Shown here: positions 1 to 8,351 of the stretch, in pieces
Layout: the number at the start of each line of letters is the position of its first letter
Numbering within the stretch: the stretch's first letter is position 1
Origin: JBKEAJ01 sp047972135
GTDB taxonomy: Bacteria; Bacteroidota; Bacteroidia; Bacteroidales; Prolixibacteraceae
NCBI GenBank assembly: GCA_047972135.1
Contig: JBKEAJ010000131.1
Location: 1 to 20,078, forward strand
Length of the DNA: 20,078 bases
Direction: 5' to 3'
Program-made: the position numbers and the translations under genes
Notes under the pieces: model-generated
Told to the model about the DNA's origin: nothing
Databases searched by the model: none
Seen by the model: only the letters and a program-made list of their open reading frames with translations

Positions 1-944
1 ACCGCTGCAAGGAAAGTTATTCTGTCGTCGAGTGCTGCCGTTACTATCGACAAAGCTCCTCCCTGACTTGAACCCGTAACACCCAGAGCTTTACCATTGT
101 ACTCCGGCAAACTACATATATAATCTACCGAGCGTAGTGCTCCCGTAAACACTCGCTTATAATAACTCTCATCCCTGTTGTTGCGTCCATAGTTCCAATA
201 GTTTGCCAATGCTCCATGCGCAAGATTATCGTACACTCCCTGCTCCATGGTTACAGGAATACCATGAATACCAATTTCTAAAACTATTGCTCCCCTCGAC
301 GCAGTTTCTATATCTCCATGATACGGACGAACACCTGCTCCGGGAACTCGTAGTAAAGCAGGATATTTGCCCTCCTCCTTCGGCAGTGTAAGTATGCCAT
401 ATATACGCGAACCCCAACGCTCATTTTGAAAACTCACTTCATATACATTCACCTTGTCCGTACACCTTTCGGGTAGCAATGTGCGAGTAGCATTAAGCTC
501 CGTCTTTCGAGCCTCCTTGATGGTATTACTCCAGAAAGACTCAAAATCGGCAGGCTTGGTGCTAATGGGCTGCAATAGCTCTTTGGCGTAGGACACATTG
601 GCAGAGCCTTTATACTCGCGCCCGTCTACATGCGCAAGTACATCAAGACGTAAGAATCCGGGCTTGCTGAGTCCTTTACTTTTTATCGTAAGCTCACCAT
701 TATCGAGAACTATTCCCTGCTTTTTTCCCGACTGATAAAACTCTGCTCCCAACTCATAGTCAATACTCACCCCGTCGAGCAAATTCTGAGCTTTGAATAC
801 CTGAACCCTAAATTCACACTTTTCATTCAGATCATAATCCCAATTCTTATGGTCGGGAGACACCACAATCCTTATTTCTTGCCCTCTCACCTGCGAAAAC
901 AATGAGCTTCCAAACAACAGTACAATTAATAGCAGTTTTTTCAT
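1..944 (-). CDS. Acetylxylan-esterase-like secreted alpha/beta hydrolase (AXE1 family), C-terminus beyond window
   Basis: The open frame runs from the ATG at 944 to the left edge, giving 314 codons without a stop. Residues 1-22 look like a signal peptide (MKKLLLIVLLFGSSLFSQ). Residues of about 25-130 resemble the beta-sandwich N-domain of Bacteroidota esterases. From about residue 135 (PISTKPADFESFW) the sequence fits AXE1/cephalosporin-C deacetylase-type hydrolases. The nucleophile elbow GVTGSSQGG is clear, with the likely catalytic Ser at residue 293; the acid and His would lie beyond the edge. Members of this family remove acetyl groups from xylan-type or other acetylated sugars. The gene is the last visible member of the Sus-type locus, but it has its own promoter and a terminator lies upstream of it. 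The family call is strong; the exact substrate is inference. Confidence 0.85.
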   Translation of the reverse strand, partial: MKKLLLIVLLFGSSLFSQVRGQEIRIVVSPDHKNWDYDLNEKCEFRVQVFKAQNLLDGVSIDYELGAEFYQSGKKQGIVLDNGELTIKSKGLSKPGFLRLDVLAHVDGREYKGSANVSYAKELLQPISTKPADFESFWSNTIKEARKTELNATRTLLPERCTDKVNVYEVSFQNERWGSRIYGILTLPKEEGKYPALLRVPGAGVRPYHGDIETASRGAIVLEIGIHGIPVTMEQGVYDNLAHGALANYWNYGRNNRDESYYKRVFTGALRSVDYICSLPEYNGKALGVTGSSQGGALSIVTAALDDRITFLAA

Positions 945-1064
945 TTTTATATTTTTGTTAAATTCTATTTTTTAACTTATAATCAAATAAGGCTGTTGTC
1001 ATTAACTAATTAGCACATCAGCAAGTTACCATATTGGCTAACATCCTGTCTTTGATTCACCATA

Positions 1065-1096
1065 CAAATATATCTAGATAACACTTCCTTAACAAA
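1065..1096 (-). promoter_or_regulatory. Promoter for the esterase gene
   Basis: Read on the minus strand, TTTG (1096-1093) is followed after 20 bases by TATATTTG (1072-1065). This is a full match to the Bacteroidota pattern of TTTG, 19-21 bp, TANNTTTG. Transcription would begin near 1057, leaving a leader of about 110 bases before the ATG at 944. The same sequence block recurs upstream of susC. Confidence 0.65.
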
Positions 1097-1112
1097 CACT
1101 TTATTGCCTATT
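1065..1112 (-). repeat. Shared promoter block I, copy upstream of the esterase
   Basis: This 48-base stretch aligns without gaps to 7112-7159 upstream of susC, with 8 mismatches by hand count. The core TAACACTTCCTTAA and the ends CAAATATAT and TGCCTATT are identical. It covers the -7 and -33 positions and some bases further upstream, so it could contain both the promoter and an activator site. Confidence 0.75.
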
Positions 1113-1193
1113 CCTCACACTCTACCTTCGATGGAAGTAACTTTCTGACCTACTGCCAGTTTAAACAATCCGCACCACAAAAAAAACATAGAC

Positions 1194-1220
1194 ATTAAGC
1201 TAAGGTGATACTATTTTAAC
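1194..1220 (-). repeat. Shared upstream block II, copy upstream of the esterase
   Basis: The 14-base sequence GTGATACTATTTTA is identical to one at 7241-7254. With flanks, 23 of 27 positions match 7230-7256. The core begins about 140 bases upstream of block I here and about 130 upstream of it at susC. A distal activator site is a plausible role, but this is inference. Confidence 0.65.
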
Positions 1221-1229
1221 GTTGATGTT

Positions 1230-1272
1230 AAAGAAAAGCCCTCTATAAACTTTTTGGTATCTACAGAGGGCT
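1230..1272 (-). terminator. Predicted intrinsic terminator after the third Sus-operon gene
   Basis: On the minus strand AGCCCTCT (1272-1265) pairs with AGAGGGCT (1244-1237). Six further pairs, some of them G-U, extend the stem to about 14 bp around a short A-rich loop. It is followed by TTTCTTT. It starts 34 bases after the lipoprotein stop, so it should end the susC-susD-lipoprotein transcript before the esterase promoter. The rest of 945-1305 holds the esterase promoter and the two shared blocks; I saw no gene in it. Confidence 0.7.
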
Positions 1273-1305
1273 ACTTCACAAATACTTCTTACTTGTATTT
1301 AGTCT

Positions 1306-2169
1306 CTAGTAACTATAACCTTTCCGCTTAAATCTGAAGAACCAAGCAGTACTCCATGCTCCGGCTGAAGCATCTTCGGCAAATGCCAAATGCAACTCAT
1401 CTGCTGTCAATTTAAGAATCTCATACTTATACTGAGTGGCTTTATTATTATTTGGGTTCATTCCCAAGGGTATTGAAAATCCCTGAAAATTTATCTGCCC
1501 GTAAGACCACACCGCTCCGCTTCCGTCAGAGTTCATAAGTTGATTTTCTTCTTTCACATCCATAGTGAAAGACCCTGAACCACTGCCGGGAGTTGTTCCA
1601 GTAGATACTACTTTAAAATTTATTCCGGAGTTCAAATCAAAAGTAATTTCATCATTCGGAGATGCTCCCTGACCGTCCAATCCGTCAGCATTTACTGTCC
1701 ACCAAGCAGGCCCGTCATTTGCAAGATAACCTCCGTTACCCCACACTGCTCCACCAGGATAGTCTGTTGCCCACACCCATGTTTTGCCTTCTGCACCATT
1801 AGTCAACAAATCCCACAAAGAACTCGAAAAATAAGAATCGTCTCTTTCTGCGATAGAGAAATCTTTGGAAACTGTCGTAGTCCCTCCATCCGAGAATGCT
1901 GTTATCTCCATCGTAAAGTCTCCTTGTACGGGAATATAGAACTTAACATCACCTCCAGTTTGAAATGAACCAAAGCTGCTCTTCCAATACGTTATAACTC
2001 CAGAATTTGAATTTGTGCATATCACATTATTACCTTGTACATCTATATTTAGTGCTTTACTCAACTCTTCTGCAGACAAAACCGAACCTGCCTCTGTTCT
2101 TGTCTCAACGGGCTCACATGCTGTAAATAACAGCAGTATCGCTGTGATATTATATAATATTCGTTTCAT
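1306..2169 (-). CDS. Sus-type surface lipoprotein, probable glycan-binding protein
   Basis: This encodes 287 residues with a lipoprotein signal (ILLLFTAC; Cys18 is the predicted lipidated residue). It sits directly after susD, the position where SusE/SusF-type or surface glycan-binding proteins occur. Residues 20-110 look like a beta-rich PKD/Ig-like segment. The C-terminal part is rich in Trp and Gly (KTWVWATDYPGG, GPAWWTVNADG) and resembles Bacteroidota surface proteins thought to bind carbohydrate. No catalytic motif is visible. I infer glycan capture next to SusC/SusD from position, lipidation and aromatic content. I do not recognise a specific ligand. Confidence 0.7.
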   Translation of the reverse strand: MKRILYNITAILLLFTACEPVETRTEAGSVLSAEELSKALNIDVQGNNVICTNSNSGVITYWKSSFGSFQTGGDVKFYIPVQGDFTMEITAFSDGGTTTVSKDFSIAERDDSYFSSSLWDLLTNGAEGKTWVWATDYPGGAVWGNGGYLANDGPAWWTVNADGLDGQGASPNDEITFDLNSGINFKVVSTGTTPGSGSGSFTMDVKEENQLMNSDGSGAVWSYGQINFQGFSIPLGMNPNNNKATQYKYEILKLTADELHLAFAEDASAGAWSTAWFFRFKRKGYSY

Positions 2170-2198
2170 ACGTCTATTTTTTAAGATTCTAGTATTTA

Positions 2199-2251
2199 GA
2201 CACTAGATATTAGACAATTTGTCTAAAATCTAACTACTAATATCTAGTGTC
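2199..2251 (-). other. Intergenic inverted repeat with two competing hairpins
   Basis: GACACTAGATATTAG (2199-2213) and CTAATATCTAGTGTC (2237-2251) are perfect 15-base inverted repeats. A second inverted repeat, with an 8-base core TTAGACAA/TTGTCTAA, spans 2205-2231 (12 pairs, one A-A mismatch). It shares bases 2205-2213 with the first, so the full structures exclude each other. No T-run follows on the minus strand, so this is not a typical terminator. It fills the 99-base gap between susD and the lipoprotein gene and could affect mRNA processing or stability. Confidence 0.6.
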
Positions 2252-2268
2252 CATTTTTCATTAATAAT

Positions 2269-3906
2269 TTATTGCCATCCCGGATTTTGCTCCAATAGTC
2301 CTTGCGACAAACGTATTTGTGACTCAGGCAAGGGCAAGAACACTCGCTTTTCATTGTATGTTACTTTGTATGTCGTGTTTACACCATTTGTCATTACGCT
2401 TATACCGTTTGCTTTTTCTAATGCATCTTTGGCATCTCCCCAACGAAGTATATCAAACCAACGTATACCTTCTAAAGCAAACTCATGACGACGCTCTTTT
2501 TTAAGGTTCTCGATAGTGTAAGGTACGGAAGCAAGTCCTGCACGAGCTCTCACTTGATCGAGATAGGTCTGCGAATTACTTCCCAGCTCTGCTGCCATCA
2601 GCAACACATCCGAGAAACGTATTAGAATATCATCTTGCATATGCCAAAGTTGATAACTGTCAGTACCTCCATACATAGTGTAAAATATGCCTTTCCCGTC
2701 TGTGCCTTGAATATCAACATATTTCTTGCTATATATTCCGGTTTCATCACGGAAATTTCCTTCTCCCCAACTATAACCCGAAGGCTCAGTAGAACTGCTA
2801 AAATCAAGTATTGTGGAGCGGTATCTTGAATCGCCGGTCTCAAAACTTGTTCCTAGTTGTGGATTTACACTTGCCATGCCCCATCCTTTGCCAAAAGGAG
2901 GGTAATCTACGTTTCGAGGACTAGAAAATAGCACCAACTGATTGCTGTATGACAAACGCCCAGTGTTTTCCCAGTCTGCTTGGTTATTATACTTGATAGC
3001 AAACACTGTTTCCTCGCATCCGTTACCTGCCCACTTAATGCTGTCGCCATAGCTGTATCTATAATCAACATTGAACTTATCATTTACACCGTCTCCAAGA
3101 ATCGAAAAAGGCCAGATACTTTCGTAGTGAGTCAATAATTTATGTCCGCTATTGGAAATACAGTCTTCCAACCACGACACTACCTGAGCTTGAGCAATGT
3201 CTGTCCCTTCAACAGTAGGAAGTGAAGACTTCTTGTAATATCCGGTATAGAATAAATATACTCTAGCCATCAGGGCTTCTGCTGCCCATTTAGTTATGCG
3301 TCCCGGAGCAACCGAGTTGTATTTGCCGTCGCCCAGATTTTCAATAGCGATTTTCAGGTCGCTCGCAATTTGTGCATATATCTCATCGGCAGATGCTTTT
3401 GTAAGGTAATCTAAATCAGCACTTATATCCAAAGGCACTTCCCCAAAAAACTTTGTAAGTCGGAAATACAAAAATGCTCTCAAAAAATGTGCTTGTCCTA
3501 AATCGTTCTTTTGTACTGCCTCGTCGTCATACTGAGCCTTATCAAAATTATCAAGTAGACTGTTCAATATAAAAATGCCTTCATAGCAACGGTTATAAAT
3601 CGGTTTGTAGAGGTCTTCCTGTGGATTGGTAAACTTGTCCGTTGCACCCACCTCAATATCATTAGTCCCTCCACCAGAGAAACATTCATCACTCAATAAG
3701 TTAGACAATAATGTAGGATGATTTCCTCCTTCATCAATAGCCATACACGAATATGCTCCTATTAATGCTTCATCCACATCAGTGTGGTTGCTATAGTAGT
3801 TATCAGAGTTCTTTTCATATAGATTCTCTTGGTCGAAAAAACTATCTCCACAACTTGACAAGAGTCCAACAGAAAGAGCTGTTAATAAAAGAATTATATT
3901 TTTCAT
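2269..3906 (-). CDS. susD: SusD/RagB-family glycan-binding outer-membrane lipoprotein
   Basis: This encodes 545 residues, the usual SusD size. The N-terminus has a lipobox (LLSSC, Cys19), which predicts lipidation and surface display. The FLRAFLYFRLTKFFGEVPL region, with its Leu/Phe helices, belongs to the TPR-like part of the fold. Near the C-terminus RHEFALEGIRWFDILRWGD (473-491) is the conserved RagB/SusD signature, and the protein ends with FLPLPESQIR and NPGWQ, as is typical. SusD proteins form a lid on SusC and bind the oligosaccharide before import. The gene starts 22 bases after the susC stop and is clearly in the same operon. The glycan specificity cannot be read from the sequence; the neighbouring esterase hints at an acetylated plant polysaccharide. 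Confidence 0.95.
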   Translation of the reverse strand: MKNIILLLTALSVGLLSSCGDSFFDQENLYEKNSDNYYSNHTDVDEALIGAYSCMAIDEGGNHPTLLSNLLSDECFSGGGTNDIEVGATDKFTNPQEDLYKPIYNRCYEGIFILNSLLDNFDKAQYDDEAVQKNDLGQAHFLRAFLYFRLTKFFGEVPLDISADLDYLTKASADEIYAQIASDLKIAIENLGDGKYNSVAPGRITKWAAEALMARVYLFYTGYYKKSSLPTVEGTDIAQAQVVSWLEDCISNSGHKLLTHYESIWPFSILGDGVNDKFNVDYRYSYGDSIKWAGNGCEETVFAIKYNNQADWENTGRLSYSNQLVLFSSPRNVDYPPFGKGWGMASVNPQLGTSFETGDSRYRSTILDFSSSTEPSGYSWGEGNFRDETGIYSKKYVDIQGTDGKGIFYTMYGGTDSYQLWHMQDDILIRFSDVLLMAAELGSNSQTYLDQVRARAGLASVPYTIENLKKERRHEFALEGIRWFDILRWGDAKDALEKANGISVMTNGVNTTYKVTYNEKRVFLPLPESQIRLSQGLLEQNPGWQ

Positions 3907-3928
3907 TTTGCTATTTTTTACTTTTCAA

Positions 3929-6900
3929 TTAAAATTTCAAGCTGATGCCCATTAAATATGTTCTTGATGCCGGATATAAGCCTAGGTCAATACCCGATGA
4001 CCATGAGCCACTATAATCACCTGCATCATATCCATATCCTACTTCAGGATCCAGACCTGAATATCCTGTGAAAGTATATAGATTCCTCGCTTGTAGATAT
4101 AATTTTGCAGAACCTAAAAAGGGCAAGTTTAATAGATTCTTAAACTCATAGCCAAAAGTCAGGTTACTAATCTTCAAATAATCTCCGTCTTCTATATAGA
4201 AATCTGACATATACTGAGTATTTCTATGAGATTCCATATCTATTCTTGGATAGTCATTAGATGTTCCCTCGCCATGCCAGCGATTGAAAACATCGGTTGT
4301 GTAGTTTGCCTTAGCTCCATCAGTAAAATTGCGATAAGCCTTTGCTATTTGGTGCCCGAATGCTCCATTTAAAGTCGTATTCAAAAAGAAACCCTTATAC
4401 TCAGCATCAAGCTGAATTCCTAAAATTACATCGGGATTTGGATTCCCAATCATAACCTTATCATCATCGTTTATCAGACCATCACCATTTTGGTCTACAA
4501 AGCGAAAGTCTCCGGGTTGTTGGTCTTCAAAGTATTTATTACCGTCAGGAGTTAACCACGCATCGGCTTCTGCCTCATTCTGAATAATCCCATCTGTTTG
4601 CAGCCCCCAAAAATAGCCAATCGGCATTCCTACTTCCGCTCTAAACATCTCACCCATACCTTGCATCAACGCATTTGCCGGACCATGAATTATGCCTTCG
4701 CTATTGGCAATCTCTGTTACCTTATTTTTGTTATTGGCAAAAGAAACTCCGGCTCCGTAATTAAAATCTCCAATATTATCTTTCCAATTAAGAGCAATTT
4801 CGACACCTTGATTTCTAATACCTCCACCATTTATTGCCATAGTTGTCAGCCCATTATGACCAGGAACATCAGTGCTTACAAGCCAGTCTTTAGTGTCCTT
4901 GCGATACCAATCGAAGGCTATCGTCATTCTTGAATTTAACAAATAAGCATCAAAACCAAAGTCTAGTTGCTCAGAGGTTTCCCATGTCAAATCAGGATTT
5001 GGAATACGCGCCGGCATAGATCCGGTAGACATAGATGTCGGGTCTCCAAAACTATATGCCCAATTGTTATATCCATTATCCGCATTATATTTTAGAGTTG
5101 AACTAAACAAGAAACTCGATACACTCTCATTTCCAAGCTGTCCCCAACTAGCTCTTATTTTAAAGAAGTCTAGTACCCCTTTGTCAACAATACTTTCCAT
5201 AAAAGGAGCATTGGTAAGCACGTATCCTGCCGAAACCGAAGGAAAGTATCCCCATCTGTTGTCTTTTGTAAATCGCGAAGAACCATCGGCACGTATTAAT
5301 GCAGAGAACATCCATGTCTCTTTATAGTTGTAGGTAAGGCGTCCAAAGTAGGACAGCATTCCCCAACCATAGTTATCTTTACCGTTTAAGACAGGGCTTG
5401 CCCCATCTACTGTTGTAGATGTGTTTGAGAGGTAGGCATTACCCCAATCATCAAAAATAAAATTATTATTTTGTCCGCTAATCTCAACACTCCTTACATT
5501 CTTTTCAACACTATTACCAGCCATAAGCTCAAAGTTGTGTTCTTTGTTTATATCAAACTTGTAGGTCAAGGTGTTATCATGCATCAATGTACGACCATTC
5601 CATGCTCCTTGTGTTACTTGGGGATTGGAACGACTATAATTCCCTCCAAGATTGTAGGTAGGGACATAGCCTCTGTTGTCTCCCCACCACATGTTAAAGC
5701 CTACGCGAGTTCTCCATGTAAGGTTCTTTATCGCTTGTATGTCTAAGTAAAAGTTTCCACTTGCTGTATTATTATCATTTTCGTTATATTTGGTCAGATA
5801 CTCCATCTGTCCAGCAGCATTAACCCCATATATATCCCAAGCGTCATATGTCTGAGTATAATTGCCATCAGCATCATAGATTGGCATCAAAGGATTAGCA
5901 ACTATAGATGCTCTCACGTCGTTCCAGTAAGTATTCCCAGAACGAATTGCATTACTTTTAGAATTACTATATGTAAGATTTTGCCCAAAAGTAATTACAC
6001 TGCGGTCGGCTTCTTTCCACAAAATATGGTCAGAGTTCATCCTCACCGTTGTACGTTTATAATAAGCATCAGACTGTTTACCGAAAACCCCATCTTGGTC
6101 AAAATAAGATAATCCGATAGAATAAGTCGACAACTCTGATCCTCCCTGAATGCCAAGGGAATGGTTTTGTATTGGAGCATTCTTAACTCTCATCTCTTCA
6201 AACCAATTAGTCCCATCGCCACCATCATAGTCAGTAAAAATTGAACTGAAATCCGTTAGTGCATGTCCAGAATTTGCTTCTTGCTCATGCATTATATCGA
6301 TATACTGTTGTGCGGTCAATAAATCAGGAGACTTATAAACATTCTGAACTCCGTAGTATCCATCATAAGTAATTGTTGGACGCTCACTCTTGCGACCCTT
6401 TTTTGTAGTTACATATATTACTCCGTTTGCACCTCTATTACCATAGATAGCCGCCGACGCTGCATCCTTAAATACATCAATACTTTCAATATCACTAGGA
6501 CTCAAATAATCAATATTACCCTGAACAACACCATCCACAACAAAGGTAGGTGTGGAATTTCCCGTAGTCCCAATGCCTCGAATACTAACCTTGGTAGAAG
6601 CACCGGGAGCTGCCGTATTCTGTGTTATGTTAACTCCAGGAGCTATCCCTTTAAGCGCATCCATTGCTGTCGCTGTATTTTGCTCAGAGATTGTCTCTCC
6701 ATCCATATTCATGTTGGCCCCTGTAACTAACTTTTTCTTCTGAACACCATAACCAATAGCTACAACACCTTCCAAGCCTATCGCTTCGTACGCCAATGTT
6801 ACGTCTATAACTCTAGAATCGCCAACCTTAATAGTCTGTGGTTTCATACCAATAAAAGTGAACGTTAGACTTTCTCCTTTATTCACCTTTATCGAATAAT

Positions 6901-7069
6901 TACCATCAATGTCAGTTATAGCAACACTCTTGTTGCTGCTAAGCACGCTAACTCCCGGCAAAGTCGCACCATCTGAGGCATCCTTCACCGTCCCTGTCAC
7001 TTCAATCTCTTGGGCTTGCACCACTGAAAAGAGTGAACAGATAAGCACAATCAAAAAGGCTTTTTTCAT
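3929..7069 (-). CDS. susC: SusC/RagA-family TonB-dependent outer-membrane transporter
   Basis: This encodes 1046 residues, within the usual SusC size. Residues 1-20 form a signal peptide ending VVQAQ. Residues of about 22-90 are a carboxypeptidase-regulatory-like (CarboxypepD_reg) domain (VTGTVKDASDGATLPGVSV). The plug domain follows at about 110-225 with VSIRGIGTTG (161-170) and KDAASAAIYGNRGANGVIYV (201-220), the SusC hallmarks. The remainder is a beta-barrel rich in aromatics, ending in the typical C-terminal strand YLMGISLKF. It imports oligosaccharides across the outer membrane using TonB energy, paired with the SusD product. The ATG at 7069 places the signal peptide correctly. The transporter is probably induced with the rest of the locus through the shared upstream blocks. 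Confidence 0.96.
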   Translation of the reverse strand: MKKAFLIVLICSLFSVVQAQEIEVTGTVKDASDGATLPGVSVLSSNKSVAITDIDGNYSIKVNKGESLTFTFIGMKPQTIKVGDSRVIDVTLAYEAIGLEGVVAIGYGVQKKKLVTGANMNMDGETISEQNTATAMDALKGIAPGVNITQNTAAPGASTKVSIRGIGTTGNSTPTFVVDGVVQGNIDYLSPSDIESIDVFKDAASAAIYGNRGANGVIYVTTKKGRKSERPTITYDGYYGVQNVYKSPDLLTAQQYIDIMHEQEANSGHALTDFSSIFTDYDGGDGTNWFEEMRVKNAPIQNHSLGIQGGSELSTYSIGLSYFDQDGVFGKQSDAYYKRTTVRMNSDHILWKEADRSVITFGQNLTYSNSKSNAIRSGNTYWNDVRASIVANPLMPIYDADGNYTQTYDAWDIYGVNAAGQMEYLTKYNENDNNTASGNFYLDIQAIKNLTWRTRVGFNMWWGDNRGYVPTYNLGGNYSRSNPQVTQGAWNGRTLMHDNTLTYKFDINKEHNFELMAGNSVEKNVRSVEISGQNNNFIFDDWGNAYLSNTSTTVDGASPVLNGKDNYGWGMLSYFGRLTYNYKETWMFSALIRADGSSRFTKDNRWGYFPSVSAGYVLTNAPFMESIVDKGVLDFFKIRASWGQLGNESVSSFLFSSTLKYNADNGYNNWAYSFGDPTSMSTGSMPARIPNPDLTWETSEQLDFGFDAYLLNSRMTIAFDWYRKDTKDWLVSTDVPGHNGLTTMAINGGGIRNQGVEIALNWKDNIGDFNYGAGVSFANNKNKVTEIANSEGIIHGPANALMQGMGEMFRAEVGMPIGYFWGLQTDGIIQNEAEADAWLTPDGNKYFEDQQPGDFRFVDQNGDGLINDDDKVMIGNPNPDVILGIQLDAEYKGFFLNTTLNGAFGHQIAKAYRNFTDGAKANYTTDVFNRWHGEGTSNDYPRIDMESHRNTQYMSDFYIEDGDYLKISNLTFGYEFKNLLNLPFLGSAKLYLQARNLYTFTGYSGLDPEVGYGYDAGDYSGSWSSGIDLGLYPASRTYLMGISLKF

Positions 7070-7111
7070 ATTACATTAAATTTTGTCCGTATTACTACCA
7101 TTTTTACACTG

Positions 7112-7159
7112 CAAATATATTCAGGTAACACTTCCTTAATAGACACTATGATGCCTATT
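7112..7159 (-). promoter_or_regulatory. susC promoter region and shared block I
   Basis: On the minus strand TATATTTG (7119-7112) matches the Bacteroidota -7 element. At the -33 position (7143-7140) the sequence is TCTA where the esterase copy has TTTG. The susC promoter therefore lacks a good -33 element and may depend on an activator. The block matches 1065-1112 at 40 of 48 positions. The expected transcription start is near 7104, about 35 bases before the ATG. Confidence 0.6.
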
Positions 7160-7229
7160 TATAGCACTTTACGAATAAAAATAAAAACTTATTGTCATTC
7201 AGACCATTATGCATTGTCTAATTATTAAT

Positions 7230-7256
7230 ATTAAACTTAAGTGATACTATTTTATC
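7230..7256 (-). repeat. Shared upstream block II, copy upstream of susC
   Basis: GTGATACTATTTTA at 7241-7254 is identical to 1205-1218 upstream of the esterase, and flanking bases also agree. It lies about 130 bases upstream of the susC -7 element. The rest of the gap (7257-7439) is AT-rich; I saw no gene or convincing terminator in it. Confidence 0.65.
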
Positions 7257-7439
7257 CTCACCTGTGAAGGAGTGTGCTAAAGATTACATAACTTAATGAA
7301 TATTGAAATGTTTATTCCTTGAGAATTTCTAAATACAGACTCATATTTATGGAAACCATAATCTTATGATGAGAATACATGTGAAGTGCAAGAGCCTGAG
7401 CTAAGACCCCATTAATTGCTGACGATTGCTAGCACTTAG

Positions 7440-8330
7440 CTACACCAGCACTTTCTTCTTGCTATAGTTATCACGGAACTCCTTGGGGGAAGAGAGTTTA
7501 TTTTTACGAAAGATTCTGTTAAAATTGGACAGATTATTAAAACCGCAAGCGTAGGCAATCTCGGCAATGGTCATTTGTGTATCTACCAACATGCGTGCTG
7601 CATGTCCCAAACGCACTTCTATAATGTAATCGGTTAAGACCTTGCCAGTACGCAACTTAAAAAATCGACTGAAGGACGAGGAGGTCATGCCAACTAGCTC
7701 TGCCAACTGATTTAATCTTATCTCTTCCGTGAAATTGTCGTTTATATAGGATTTTACTTTTTCAACACGTCTACTTTCTGAAGAAACACGAGTTTTTGCA
7801 TACGCCGAACTAGACAAAGTTGTGGCTTTATCGCAGAGCAAGGACAGCTCATAAAGTATTGCCAAAAAATCTAGTACGGAATAAAAGTCCGAATTTTCAT
7901 GTGCCAACTTGTCCAACAAAGGATAGACTTTCATTATTGCCAACATCGGAAAAGACAAGCCTTTCTGTGCCATGTCAAACATGGTCTTTAGCGACTTAAA
8001 CTGATTTTTGTCCAAGTAGCCAGAGAAAAACATATCGGACGAAAACTGAATGGTTATCTCCCGAATATCTGTCGATGTACATTCATGTTGCTCCCATACA
8101 TGCTCTAAATCCTTACTTGCAATCAGCACCAAGTCAAAATTGCCTATAACTTCGACAGAGTCGCCAACAATACGCCTTAGCCCCGACGCATTGGCTATAA
8201 AATTCAGCTCATACTCGGCATGAGAATGCATGGGATAGGTAAAATCCTTCTTGTTGCGGTCTGCAACATAGAAACAATCCTTGTCCGACAAAGGAGTAAT
8301 CTCTTTTATAACTCTTGACTCTGTTTTCAT
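7440..8330 (-). CDS. AraC-family transcriptional regulator with cupin sensor domain
   Basis: This encodes 296 residues, the usual AraC length. Residues of about 25-110 look like an AraC-type cupin sensor domain, with the small-ligand pocket signature HSHAEYELNFI (H35, H37, E39). The C-terminal 95 residues hold the paired helix-turn-helix: first IRLNQLAELVGMTSSSFSRF, then MTIAEIAYACGFNNLSNFNR, with the family ending SSPKEFRDNY. It is cytoplasmic and binds DNA. It lies immediately upstream of susC on the same strand, so it is the obvious candidate regulator of the locus and of the two shared promoter blocks, although no direct evidence links them. It follows the DUF6261-like gene by 21 bases, probably in one transcript. 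Confidence 0.92.
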   Translation of the reverse strand: MKTESRVIKEITPLSDKDCFYVADRNKKDFTYPMHSHAEYELNFIANASGLRRIVGDSVEVIGNFDLVLIASKDLEHVWEQHECTSTDIREITIQFSSDMFFSGYLDKNQFKSLKTMFDMAQKGLSFPMLAIMKVYPLLDKLAHENSDFYSVLDFLAILYELSLLCDKATTLSSSAYAKTRVSSESRRVEKVKSYINDNFTEEIRLNQLAELVGMTSSSFSRFFKLRTGKVLTDYIIEVRLGHAARMLVDTQMTIAEIAYACGFNNLSNFNRIFRKNKLSSPKEFRDNYSKKKVLV

Positions 8331-8351
8331 GGCAATATCGTTTTTGAGTAG

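Noticed and set aside
2622..2843. A small minus-strand frame inside susD
   Set aside because: It is out of frame within a well-supported gene and has no start-site support.
7395..7442. A terminator after the AraC gene
   Set aside because: Only short, widely spaced inverted repeats (AAGTGC/GCACTT, GCTAAG/CTTAGC) are present and no T-run follows.
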